5,104 nt of DNA from Desulfobacteraceae bacterium (lineage in GTDB: Bacteria > Desulfobacterota > Desulfobacteria > Desulfobacterales > SURF-7). The notes beneath the pieces were generated by a model. That model was given only the letters and a program-made list of their open reading frames with translations. It was not told the DNA's origin and searched no databases. The position numbers and the translations under genes are program-made. Of this stretch, positions 1 to 5,104 are shown in pieces (the stretch's first letter is position 1; each line of letters opens with the position of its first letter). The stretch covers positions 1-5,104 of the forward strand of contig JAUXBD010000158.1 in NCBI GenBank assembly GCA_030619585.1. The letters run 5' to 3'.

Positions 1-1719
1 AAAATTCCACCCATACCCACAACAGACTTTTCCAAATATATAAAAAGCATCAATGCAGACAGGCTGATTGTAAACAGGCTTGCCCCCAAAGAGTGCATTG
101 TGCCCGGTGTCTCGGTTATTCTTAAAAGAATACACGACTTTCCTGACAGGGCTAACTTGTCCCCAAAGGAACTGGAGGAGAGGTATGTAAAGCTGCTCCA
201 GATTCAGCCCAGCATACAGGAATATCTGAAGATAGGTGATGCTTTCGTTTTTTTTATGGATTTGGCAGAATATTTTATGTTCAGCGATGTTTTAGACAAG
301 ATGCATGAGGATGACCATGAAAAAATACTCGAAGAGATTACCAGCCACTTTTGCAACATACAAGGGTTTGAAGGAAGATACGGGACGGAAAACGAATCTC
401 TCTGTTATGACATTAAAATTATATATCAGGAATATGAATCAGATGTGAACAATCTTCAAAAAAGCTCCAATGTTTCACAATCGGTTGTTCGTTATAAACT
501 TCATGAGTGGTTTTCAATCCATATGGCCGATCAGGAAGTGGTAGAAAATGAAAAAGATCTGCCGACTAAGTTTGTTTCAGAGCTAAACAGCCTGATAAAA
601 AACAAACTTGATGAAAACAAAGATACGGTTGAAACTTACAGAGAAGTTATAAAATCACATGTTTATACCAAAACATTCAGAACAAATAAGCCCCGGATGA
701 TGGGTATAATAACAAACATTCTAGAGTTGCTTGCCTGGCTGGGCGAAAGAAAAGTAGCCATGAGGGATCTTAAACCTGACAACCTCCTGGTAATAGGCGA
801 CAAATCAAAATATCCAACCTTTTTAAAATCTTCATCTCAATTTAAAATGGGACTTATAGATGTGGAAACTGCCGCGGTTATTGAAGCAGAAGAGGGGGAA
901 CAGATCAAACAACCACAAATAGGTGGGACCCCTTTTTTTGCAACGCCATCACATCTTCTTACGAATAAATATATTAAAGCAACCTTTGAGGATTTACCCG
1001 GCATCCTACATTACCAGGACTGGTATGCGACCATGGTGATGATTTATTATGTGGTTACCGGCGAACGTTTGTTTATACAAACGGCAAAACTTTTTCCAGG
1101 AATTAAAAAGGAAGTAAAAGCAACTATTAAAAATAAAAAAAACCTTCCAGAGGTTATTGCTAACTTAAGCAGGATATTCTGGCGTAGCGCCACACATGAA
1201 TTTAAATTAAAAACAGATAAAAAAAAGGGGCTTTTAGAGTTGGTGGAGATAGCTATCCCTAAAAATGCTGTAAAGATGCTTAGAAAAGAGATATCTAAGG
1301 ATATAGAAAAAATATCCCAAAAAATTAAGCATACTGTAAGCTCCCAAAACAAATTCAAGGGTGATAAAAATCACCAGTATTTGCTCCAGTCTGATTACAA
1401 TCAGATCAGCCAGCTTAAAACAAAATGGGAAAATGAAACCGCTGTACCACAAGCAACTCCGGAAGACAGGGCAGAGGTTGTAAAGTTTCTGCAAGGCCTG
1501 ATGAAGCTGAAACTTCAATCAGAGCAACAGGAGTTGATACTTGAGTTATTAAAAAACAATAAACCCACAATATCTGCACACTCCCTGATGAAATTGATGT
1601 TTAACATTGTACTGCAATCCATGTACAAAGATGAGTGGGGCCCTTTTTCAGCAACAGATAGCACCGTAGACAACAGCCAGGGCGACGATGAAAGTCTTTA
1701 CGGGGTTACTATATTGTAA
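1..1719 (+). CDS. Divergent eukaryotic-like Ser/Thr protein kinase, 5' end outside window
   Basis: The frame is open from base 1, so the gene starts before the window; 572 residues are visible. The GTG at 100 falls inside the kinase N-lobe and is not a credible start. In visible-fragment numbering, VILKRI (residues 39-44) resembles strand beta-3 with its ATP-binding Lys42. The next helix (ELEERYVKLL) fits helix C, and FVFFMDLAE (82-90) fits the hinge. The catalytic loop is MRDLKPDN, with catalytic Asp256 (bases 766-768) and Asn261. The metal-binding Asp287 is kept, but DFG reads DVE. GTPFFATPS (from about 309) replaces the usual GTPxYMAPE, and QDWYATMVMIYYVVTGERLF fits helix F. About 120-130 residues separate hinge and catalytic loop, far more than the few tens usual there. 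No glycine-rich loop is obvious just before beta-3. The C-terminal ~200 residues are charged and helical, with no membrane segment. The fold assignment is firm; activity and substrate are unknown. It is presumably cytoplasmic. Confidence 0.82.
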   Translation, partial: KIPPIPTTDFSKYIKSINADRLIVNRLAPKECIVPGVSVILKRIHDFPDRANLSPKELEERYVKLLQIQPSIQEYLKIGDAFVFFMDLAEYFMFSDVLDKMHEDDHEKILEEITSHFCNIQGFEGRYGTENESLCYDIKIIYQEYESDVNNLQKSSNVSQSVVRYKLHEWFSIHMADQEVVENEKDLPTKFVSELNSLIKNKLDENKDTVETYREVIKSHVYTKTFRTNKPRMMGIITNILELLAWLGERKVAMRDLKPDNLLVIGDKSKYPTFLKSSSQFKMGLIDVETAAVIEAEEGEQIKQPQIGGTPFFATPSHLLTNKYIKATFEDLPGILHYQDWYATMVMIYYVVTGERLFIQTAKLFPGIKKEVKATIKNKKNLPEVIANLSRIFWRSATHEFKLKTDKKKGLLELVEIAIPKNAVKMLRKEISKDIEKISQKIKHTVSSQNKFKGDKNHQYLLQSDYNQISQLKTKWENETAVPQATPEDRAEVVKFLQGLMKLKLQSEQQELILELLKNNKPTISAHSLMKLMFNIVLQSMYKDEWGPFSATDSTVDNSQGDDESLYGVTIL

Positions 1720-1746
1720 AACTTATGTAAAACAGCTGAATCTAAA

Positions 1747-1776
1747 TTGACACAAAGGTCAAAACCAATCTAATAT
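1747..1776 (+). promoter_or_regulatory. Sigma-70-like promoter of the flavoprotein gene
   Basis: A perfect -35 box TTGACA (1747-1752) is followed after 18 bp by TAATAT (1771-1776), a 4/6 match to the -10 consensus. Transcription would start near 1783, leaving a leader of about 38 nt before the ATG at 1821. A second -10-like TATACT at 1787-1792 has no matching -35 box. The promoter lies in the 101-bp gap after the kinase stop, so the flavoprotein gene can be transcribed on its own. No convincing terminator separates the two genes, so read-through from the kinase is possible. Confidence 0.6.
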
Positions 1777-1820
1777 ACCTTGTAATTATACTCCCTTAAC
1801 TTAAAAGAAAAGAGTGGTTC

Positions 1821-3248
1821 ATGACCAATCCTATGATAATTCAAGGCGGTATGGGTGCAGGTGTTTCCAATTGGATACTGGCAAAAACCGTATCTCAAAC
1901 AGGGCAAATGGGTGTTGTATCAGGAACAGCCCAGGGTGAGATCCTTGCCAGAACATTACAGAAAGGAGACCCAGGCGGTCACTATCGCCGTGCCATAAAG
2001 CAATTCCCTATTTCAGAGTCAGCACAAAATATTTTGGGTGAGTTTTTTATTCCAAACGGGAAGCCTTTGGCAAAACCCTTTAAAAATTTACCAAAATTCA
2101 CACATAAACCTGTAAAAATTCTTCAGGAACTGACAGTTGTTGCAAATTTTGCAGAAGTTTTCCTTGCCAAAGAGGGCCACAACGGACCTGTAGGAATTAA
2201 TCTGCTTGAAAAAGTTTTACTTCCAAACCTCTATTCCCTGTATGGAGCCATGATGGCTGGTGTGGATTATGTTATAATGGGCGCAGGTATCCCCAGGGAG
2301 ATTCCTGGTGTGCTTGACAAGCTCACAACCCATAAACCCGTTTGCCTCAAGATTCCAGTTGAAGGGGCAACGGCCGAAGATGACTATAAAATCAGCTTTG
2401 ATCCCAAAAGTCTTTTCCCGGCACATCTGCCGGAATTAAAGCGACCGGATTTTATAGGAATAATTTCTTCTGCCACTCTTGCCCATGTTCTAGCAAAAAA
2501 GGCCTCTGGAAAGGTTAACGGATTTATTGTGGAAGGCCACACTGCAGGTGGGCATAACGCACCACCAAGGGGTAAGCTTGTCTTAAACGAAAAACAGGAA
2601 CCCATATATGGTAACCGTGACATTGTAGACTATAATAAGATCAAGCGAATCGGCCTGCCTTTCTGGCTTGCAGGATCATATGGGTCACCGGAGAAACTGC
2701 AGGAAGCCCTGGATGTGGGTGCCCAAGGGATCCAGGTAGGCACAGCATTTGCTTTTTGCGAAGAGTCCGGTTTTTCCAGCGAAATAAAGAAAAAAGTGAT
2801 ACCTAAAGCGAAAAATGGCGCTGCCCTGGTGTTCACCGATCCAAAGGCATCTCCCACCGGCTACCCTTTTAAGGTTGTTTCTATTGAAGGAACAGTCTCT
2901 GAAAACAAAGAGTATCTGGAACGTCCCAGGATCTGTGATATGGGGTACTTAAGACACTTATATAAAAAACAGGACGGTTCACTTGGGTACCGGTGCCCTT
3001 CCGAGCCGGTGGAACTGTTTGTAAAAAAAGGGGGAGATCCTGAAGAGACAAAAGACAGGAAATGCCTATGTAATGGATTGCTTGCAAACCTCGATCTTGC
3101 CCAGCAGCAGAAAAACAATTATACAGAAAAAGTGTTTATTACTGCAGGAGATGATATCAAATCTATTTCCAGGATTTTAAAAAACGGAAGTTTTTCCTAC
3201 TCTGCCACAGATGTAATAAATTACCTCTTAAATGGTTTAAGTGCATGA
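1821..3248 (+). CDS. Nitronate monooxygenase / 2-nitropropane dioxygenase family flavoprotein
   Basis: This is a 475-aa TIM-barrel flavoprotein of the COG2070 type (nitronate monooxygenase, also related to FabK and PfaD). Known members bind FMN and oxidise nitronates or reduce enoyl thioesters. The N-terminus MIIQGGMGAGVSNWILAKTV is the family hallmark, with GVVSGT at 31-36. EGHTAGGHN (238-246) matches the family AGGH motif, whose His is catalytic in nitronate monooxygenases. LAGSYGSPEKLQEAL and GAQGIQVGTAF (283-310) form the usual FMN-phosphate region. At 475 aa it is longer than the ~310-350 aa of typical members. The extra C-terminal part carries four cysteines (C372, C392, C415, C417; the last two as RKCLCNGL) that could bind a metal or form disulfides. 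The ATG has a modest AAGAG ribosome binding site about 6 nt upstream. No signal peptide is seen, so it is probably cytoplasmic. The true substrate cannot be read from sequence, and annotation as a nitronate monooxygenase is generic. Confidence 0.9.
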   Translation: MTNPMIIQGGMGAGVSNWILAKTVSQTGQMGVVSGTAQGEILARTLQKGDPGGHYRRAIKQFPISESAQNILGEFFIPNGKPLAKPFKNLPKFTHKPVKILQELTVVANFAEVFLAKEGHNGPVGINLLEKVLLPNLYSLYGAMMAGVDYVIMGAGIPREIPGVLDKLTTHKPVCLKIPVEGATAEDDYKISFDPKSLFPAHLPELKRPDFIGIISSATLAHVLAKKASGKVNGFIVEGHTAGGHNAPPRGKLVLNEKQEPIYGNRDIVDYNKIKRIGLPFWLAGSYGSPEKLQEALDVGAQGIQVGTAFAFCEESGFSSEIKKKVIPKAKNGAALVFTDPKASPTGYPFKVVSIEGTVSENKEYLERPRICDMGYLRHLYKKQDGSLGYRCPSEPVELFVKKGGDPEETKDRKCLCNGLLANLDLAQQQKNNYTEKVFITAGDDIKSISRILKNGSFSYSATDVINYLLNGLSA

Positions 3249-3411
3249 ATGGAAAGTCCTGTTCAGGCACTGGATACCGTCAAATTCCTTCCGAAGTATG
3301 TAATTAGTGTAATAAAATTTATAACTTTTTTCTACTATACGATCAACATTGCAACTCGCCTATTTACGTAACTTACTGTAATGTCACGCCTTAACCCCCA
3401 CATTGGCATTG
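3249..3411. other. Noncoding region upstream of the sigma-54 promoter
   Basis: This AT-rich stretch lies between the flavoprotein stop and the sigma-54-like promoter, and no convincing gene is seen in it. A 40-codon ORF begins with the ATG right after the stop (3249-3371) but has no Shine-Dalgarno sequence. The first bases form an imperfect inverted repeat (3241-3249 with 3262-3270, one mismatch) that is not followed by a T-run. A T-run at 3326-3331 follows only a weak, all-A/T imperfect repeat. The position is right for upstream activator sites of a sigma-54 enhancer-binding protein. Confidence 0.5.
3364..3381. repeat. Overlapping TTAC/GTAA palindromes, possible activator site
   Basis: The 18-bp string TTACGTAACTTACTGTAA contains three overlapping dyads: TTACGTAA (3364-3371), GTAACTTAC (3368-3376) and TTACTGTAA (3373-3381). 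The related GTAAT occurs at 3300-3304 and 3309-3313. The cluster ends about 30 bp before the sigma-54 -24 element and about 58 bp before the predicted start, so it could be a regulator binding site. Enhancer sites usually lie further upstream, and short A/T-rich dyads arise by chance, so the assignment is tentative. Confidence 0.3.
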
Positions 3412-3428
3412 TCGGCACAAAATTTGCT
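3412..3428 (+). promoter_or_regulatory. Sigma-54 (RpoN) -24/-12 promoter
   Basis: TCGGCACAAAATTTGCT matches the sigma-54 consensus YTGGCACGNNNNTTGCW at 11 of 13 specified positions. The invariant GG (3414-3415) and GC (3426-3427) are at the correct distance. The mismatches are C for T before GG, and A for G after CAC. Transcription would start near 3439, giving a leader of about 74 nt before the ATG at 3513. Such a promoter needs an AAA+ enhancer-binding activator, and none is encoded in the window. The only plausible gene downstream on this strand is the 26-codon ORF. Confidence 0.65.
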
Positions 3429-3445
3429 TAGAATATAAGCAAATT
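3421..3445. repeat. Perfect 10-bp inverted repeat over the -12 element, operator-like
   Basis: AATTTGCTTA (3421-3430) and its exact reverse complement TAAGCAAATT (3436-3445) flank a 5-bp centre, GAATA. The left arm contains the TTGC of the sigma-54 -12 element, and the right arm covers the predicted start site near 3439. Because transcription would begin inside the right arm, the repeat could not fold as a hairpin in that RNA. It therefore more likely acts as DNA, for example as a repressor operator. It has no following T-run and is A/T-rich, so it does not look like a terminator for the flavoprotein gene. Confidence 0.6.
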
Positions 3446-3512
3446 AGGTGGAAAGATATTGTCATTAACAGGCATATTTTTCCAAAATAATTTAATAATA
3501 TGGGGAGCAAAT

Positions 3513-3593
3513 ATGAAAAGGATAAAAAAGATAGCGGAAGGAATATTGAACTGGTTTGATCAGTTTTTAGATCGGGTTATTCTTGGCGGATAG
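3513..3593 (+). CDS. 26-aa amphipathic helical peptide, unrecognised
   Basis: ATG to TAG encodes 26 residues, beginning MKRIKKIAEG and ending DRVILGG. A strong ribosome binding site, GGGGAG (3502-3507), lies 5 nt before the ATG, and a sigma-54-like promoter sits about 74 nt further upstream. On a helical wheel, I4, I7, A8, I11, L12, W14, F15, F18, L19, V22 and I23 form one continuous hydrophobic face. K5, K6, E9, N13, D16, Q17, D20 and R21 fill the other. Side-chain net charge is about +2, with the positive charges at the N-terminus. No hydrophobic run is long enough for a classical transmembrane segment, so an interfacial membrane-binding or partner-binding helix is more likely. I do not recognise the sequence. 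By form only, it recalls small membrane-associated peptides such as phenol-soluble modulins, SpoVM (also 26 aa) and type I toxins. It could instead be a chance ORF, but the ribosome binding site, promoter and amphipathicity together argue against that. Confidence 0.6.
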   Translation: MKRIKKIAEGILNWFDQFLDRVILGG

Positions 3594-3618
3594 GTTATTT
3601 AAGCACATAACCTTAAAT
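3592..3618. repeat. Two overlapping, mutually exclusive hairpins between convergent genes
   Basis: AGGTTAT (3592-3598) pairs with ATAACCT (3607-3613), and ATTTAAG (3597-3603) pairs with CTTAAAT (3612-3618). Each is a perfect 7-bp stem with an 8-nt loop, and they share bases, so only one can form at a time. They begin within the stop codon of the 26-codon ORF and lie 38 bp beyond the end of the minus-strand DUF3786 gene. The position suits a bidirectional terminator or 3'-end stabiliser. Neither strand has a following T-run, so intrinsic termination is doubtful. Confidence 0.4.
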
Positions 3619-3655
3619 CAGGAACAAATTTTCAGAAAACCGCTCGTTGCTCTCT

Positions 3656-4267
3656 TTATAATAAACCTTTAAGGTTGGCCACAAAAAGCGCTCCCAATAT
3701 GGCCAGGCACTCACAATCCAGATATTTTTCAGAACGTCTCTCAAAAAGCACTGAACACTTAGCAGGAAACTCCTCATCCGTATCATTATAAAGCATAAGT
3801 AAAGGGACCCTTGGCAGCGCAGCTATCCGCACACAAAGGTCATAGGGATATTTGTTCTTTATGGAAAATCCTCCAAGATTTCGGCAAACTTTTTCAAGTG
3901 GATCTATCCCACATGCAAAATGGTCTGCGATAGCCTGCTCAACATCATTTGCAAACAAAACAGTTAAGGGGCCGGCATCTTTAAGATCTCTATAACATAC
4001 CCAGGTCTCCTCTGTCGGTATGGTTTCAGGGCATAAAAGCAGGTATTTACATAGAACAACACATACTTCTAAAGGAGGTTTCTCTCCTGAAAGGTCAACG
4101 ACCGCACTTGATGAGACACTGTATGTGCGGTTAAAAAGAGGGACTATCAACTCATCACCTTCTATTTGAACACCAAGCTTTTGTGCTATTGCCTTTAAGT
4201 CTATTTTTGCCACCTGGCCCAGGTAGTTGCTGTAGGTTTCTTCAAATACCATTGACATTGAAGCCAT
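3656..4267 (-). CDS. DUF3786 domain protein, cysteine-rich
   Basis: This 203-aa protein belongs by pattern to DUF3786 (PF12654), a family of unknown function in anaerobic bacteria and archaea, often near or fused to iron-sulfur domains. Recognisable blocks are WVCYRDLKDAGPL (about 89-101), a short NLGG (about 130-133), and RVPLLMLYNDTDEEFP (about 153-168), followed by VLFERRSEKYLDCECLAILG. There are ten cysteines (C69, C73, C79, C91, C119, C128, C145, C171, C185, C187), which is many for a soluble protein and fits metal or redox chemistry. I start it at the ATG at 4267, because AAGGA (4281-4277) then lies 9 nt upstream. A TTG at 4276, overlapping the previous stop, would leave no such spacing. 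The ribosome binding site is inside the last codons of the preceding gene and the gap is 5 bp, so the two genes are translated as one operon. No signal peptide or membrane segment is seen. Confidence 0.8.
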   Translation of the reverse strand: MASMSMVFEETYSNYLGQVAKIDLKAIAQKLGVQIEGDELIVPLFNRTYSVSSSAVVDLSGEKPPLEVCVVLCKYLLLCPETIPTEETWVCYRDLKDAGPLTVLFANDVEQAIADHFACGIDPLEKVCRNLGGFSIKNKYPYDLCVRIAALPRVPLLMLYNDTDEEFPAKCSVLFERRSEKYLDCECLAILGALFVANLKGLL

Positions 4268-4272
4268 CTTAA

Positions 4273-4980
4273 TCAATCCTTATCCACAGAAAGTCTTTGT
4301 GTAATCAGACGGGCAAGGTATGTTTTTAATGAGGGAAACCTGTGTAAAATCTTTCTTGATTCATTTCGGACCAGATGTAATATCTTGGTTGGCTCCACAA
4401 CCTTCACAGTTGCAGTGGCAGGTTCTCCGCTTAGAAGGCTCATCTCACCAAACACATCTCCTTTTTCCAAAAAGGCTATTGTTTTTTCTTCATCAAAAAC
4501 TTCAACTTTTCCGGAGGTAATAATAAACAGACTTGTTCCCGGGTCTCCTTTATTGATTATAATGTCATTTGCTGCATATTCCTTAAATCTCAAGAAGGTT
4601 ACAAGCTCTTTGATCTCTTCTTCATCAAGGGTTTGAAAAATTGAAAATTTATCTAATAATCTTGCAATGTTTTCAATTACTTTAGCCTGCTGGATCACCT
4701 CTCCCGTGGAAATATCCATTTTTTTATACTCTAACCTCACCGATCCTGTGCACCCGCTGCAGTTAAAGCATATTTCGTTATATTCATAATCCGGGTTTGA
4801 GGATTCAAAGTTTGCACAGTTATCAATGAAGTCAGATAGGTCTTTAAGCAGAACAAGGCATGCCGGCTTATCGGTGGGAAGCAAAATAGCGTTACCTGAA
4901 AAATTAAATTCATCGCCTAACGAATAATGGGGGCACTCTTTATCCTCAATAATTTTAAATATTGTTTCAAGCAGACTCAT
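4273..4980 (-). CDS. Cyclic nucleotide-binding domain protein with Cys-rich N-terminus
   Basis: This is a 235-aa two-part protein. Residues about 112-230 form a cyclic-nucleotide-binding (CNB, cNMP_binding) domain: FSIFQTLDEEEIKELV, then KGDPGTSLFIITSGKVEVF, then the phosphate-binding cassette FGEMSLLSGEPATATV (177-192). The Arg that contacts the cyclic phosphate in CRP and PKA, expected at position 188, is Ala, so classical cAMP/cGMP binding is uncertain. No helix-turn-helix follows the CNB domain, so it is not a CRP/FNR-type transcription factor. The N-terminal ~100 residues contain C16, C41, C55 and a CFNCSGC motif (C71, C74, C77), suggesting a metal or redox site. The opening ECPHYSLGDEFNFSG faintly recalls TIGR04076-like small proteins. 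The ATG has a full AGGAGGTG ribosome binding site (4990-4983), and a good promoter lies about 80 nt upstream. It is the first gene of an operon with the DUF3786 gene and is probably cytoplasmic. Confidence 0.85.
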   Translation of the reverse strand: MSLLETIFKIIEDKECPHYSLGDEFNFSGNAILLPTDKPACLVLLKDLSDFIDNCANFESSNPDYEYNEICFNCSGCTGSVRLEYKKMDISTGEVIQQAKVIENIARLLDKFSIFQTLDEEEIKELVTFLRFKEYAANDIIINKGDPGTSLFIITSGKVEVFDEEKTIAFLEKGDVFGEMSLLSGEPATATVKVVEPTKILHLVRNESRKILHRFPSLKTYLARLITQRLSVDKD

Positions 4981-4995
4981 TGCACCTCCTCTTGT

Positions 4996-5018
4996 TAAAC
5001 AACATTATTAATTGTTTA
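4996..5018. repeat. 7-bp inverted repeat in the CNB operon leader
   Basis: TAAACAA (4996-5002) and TTGTTTA (5012-5018) form perfect arms around 9 bp. A second small dyad, TTGTTAAACAA (4992-5002), overlaps the left arm. The repeat lies between the predicted start site and the ribosome binding site, only about 5 nt from AGGAGG. It could be an operator or a weak leader hairpin that affects ribosome access. Its A/T richness lowers confidence. Confidence 0.35.
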
Positions 5019-5063
5019 TGAAAAATATCTTACTTTTTAACACACACTGTTTATAAGGTCGAA

Positions 5064-5092
5064 ATTTTAGCACATACTATTCGTGAGTGCAA
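5064..5092 (-). promoter_or_regulatory. Extended -10 sigma-70-like promoter of the CNB/DUF3786 operon
   Basis: Read on the minus strand, TTGCAC (5092-5087) is followed after exactly 17 bp by TAAAAT (5069-5064), a 5/6 match to the -10 consensus. The -10 is preceded by TGC, the extended -10 motif. Transcription would start near 5057, leaving a leader of about 77 nt before the ATG at 4980. No other good -35/-10 pair is seen between here and the gene. Confidence 0.6.
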
Positions 5093-5104
5093 ATGCCTCT
5101 TTGC

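Noticed and set aside
100..102. GTG as the start of the kinase gene.
   Set aside because: The frame is open to base 1, the codons before it continue the N-lobe, and no ribosome binding site precedes it. The real start is outside the window.
1047..1518. Minus-strand ORFs opposite the kinase gene, and similar ones opposite the flavoprotein and CNB genes.
   Set aside because: They overlap clear coding regions, show no recognisable domains, and have compositions typical of antisense translations.
3309..3331. A possible intrinsic terminator: imperfect A/T dyad followed by six T.
   Set aside because: The stem has one G-C pair, a mismatch and no proper loop, too weak to call a terminator.
3249..3371. 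A 40-codon ORF directly after the flavoprotein stop, with a hydrophobic middle (KYVISVIKFITFFYY).
   Set aside because: It has no Shine-Dalgarno sequence, relies on close coupling to the previous stop, and its hydrophobic residues are what A/T-rich random sequence would give. It also covers the presumed regulatory region.
3664..3676. Palindrome AACCTTTAAGGTT near the end of the DUF3786 gene.
   Set aside because: It lies within coding sequence (codons for Asn-Leu-Lys-Gly), has a one-base centre, and cannot form a normal RNA hairpin.
4274..4276. TTG start of the DUF3786 gene overlapping the CNB stop.
   Set aside because: The AAGGA ribosome binding site would abut this codon, whereas the ATG at 4267 has a normal 9-nt spacing.
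1..5104. CRISPR arrays, tRNA or rRNA genes, insertion sequences.
   Set aside because: No regularly spaced repeats, no tRNA-like cloverleaf, no transposase and no terminal inverted repeats were seen.

Overview
The window is AT-rich bacterial DNA (roughly 40% G+C by eye) with four sizeable genes, one probable very small gene, and promoters that can be read directly. The gene families suggest an anaerobic deltaproteobacterium, most likely a sulfate reducer of the Desulfobacterota: a eukaryotic-like protein kinase, a long nitronate monooxygenase-type flavoprotein, a DUF3786 protein, a Cys-rich cyclic-nucleotide-binding protein and a sigma-54 type promoter. This is inferred from gene content. No taxonomic marker is present.

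Layout. Positions 1-1719 (+) hold the 3' part of a divergent Ser/Thr-kinase-like gene whose start lies before the window. A sigma-70-like promoter at 1747-1776 then drives a 475-aa FMN-dependent nitronate monooxygenase/2-nitropropane dioxygenase family protein (1821-3248, +). A gene-poor stretch follows (3249-3655). It contains TTAC/GTAA palindromes, a near-consensus sigma-54 promoter (3412-3428), a perfect 10-bp inverted repeat lying across the -12 element, and a 26-codon ORF with a strong ribosome binding site (3513-3593, +). The encoded peptide is predicted to be a strongly amphipathic helix. From the right edge, a two-gene minus-strand operon runs toward it: an extended -10 sigma-70-like promoter (5064-5092), a cyclic-nucleotide-binding-domain protein with a Cys-rich N-terminal region (4273-4980), and a DUF3786 protein (3656-4267) whose ribosome binding site lies inside the last codons of the gene before it.

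How the parts may work together. The CNB/DUF3786 pair is tightly coupled and probably forms one functional unit, in which a ligand- or redox-responsive module is paired with a cysteine-rich protein of unknown function. The kinase and the flavoprotein are co-oriented but separated by a promoter, so they need not be co-transcribed. The most unusual element is the sigma-54-controlled micro-peptide gene. It is too short for standard gene callers, yet it has a promoter, an operator-like palindrome, a Shine-Dalgarno sequence and a non-random amphipathic product.
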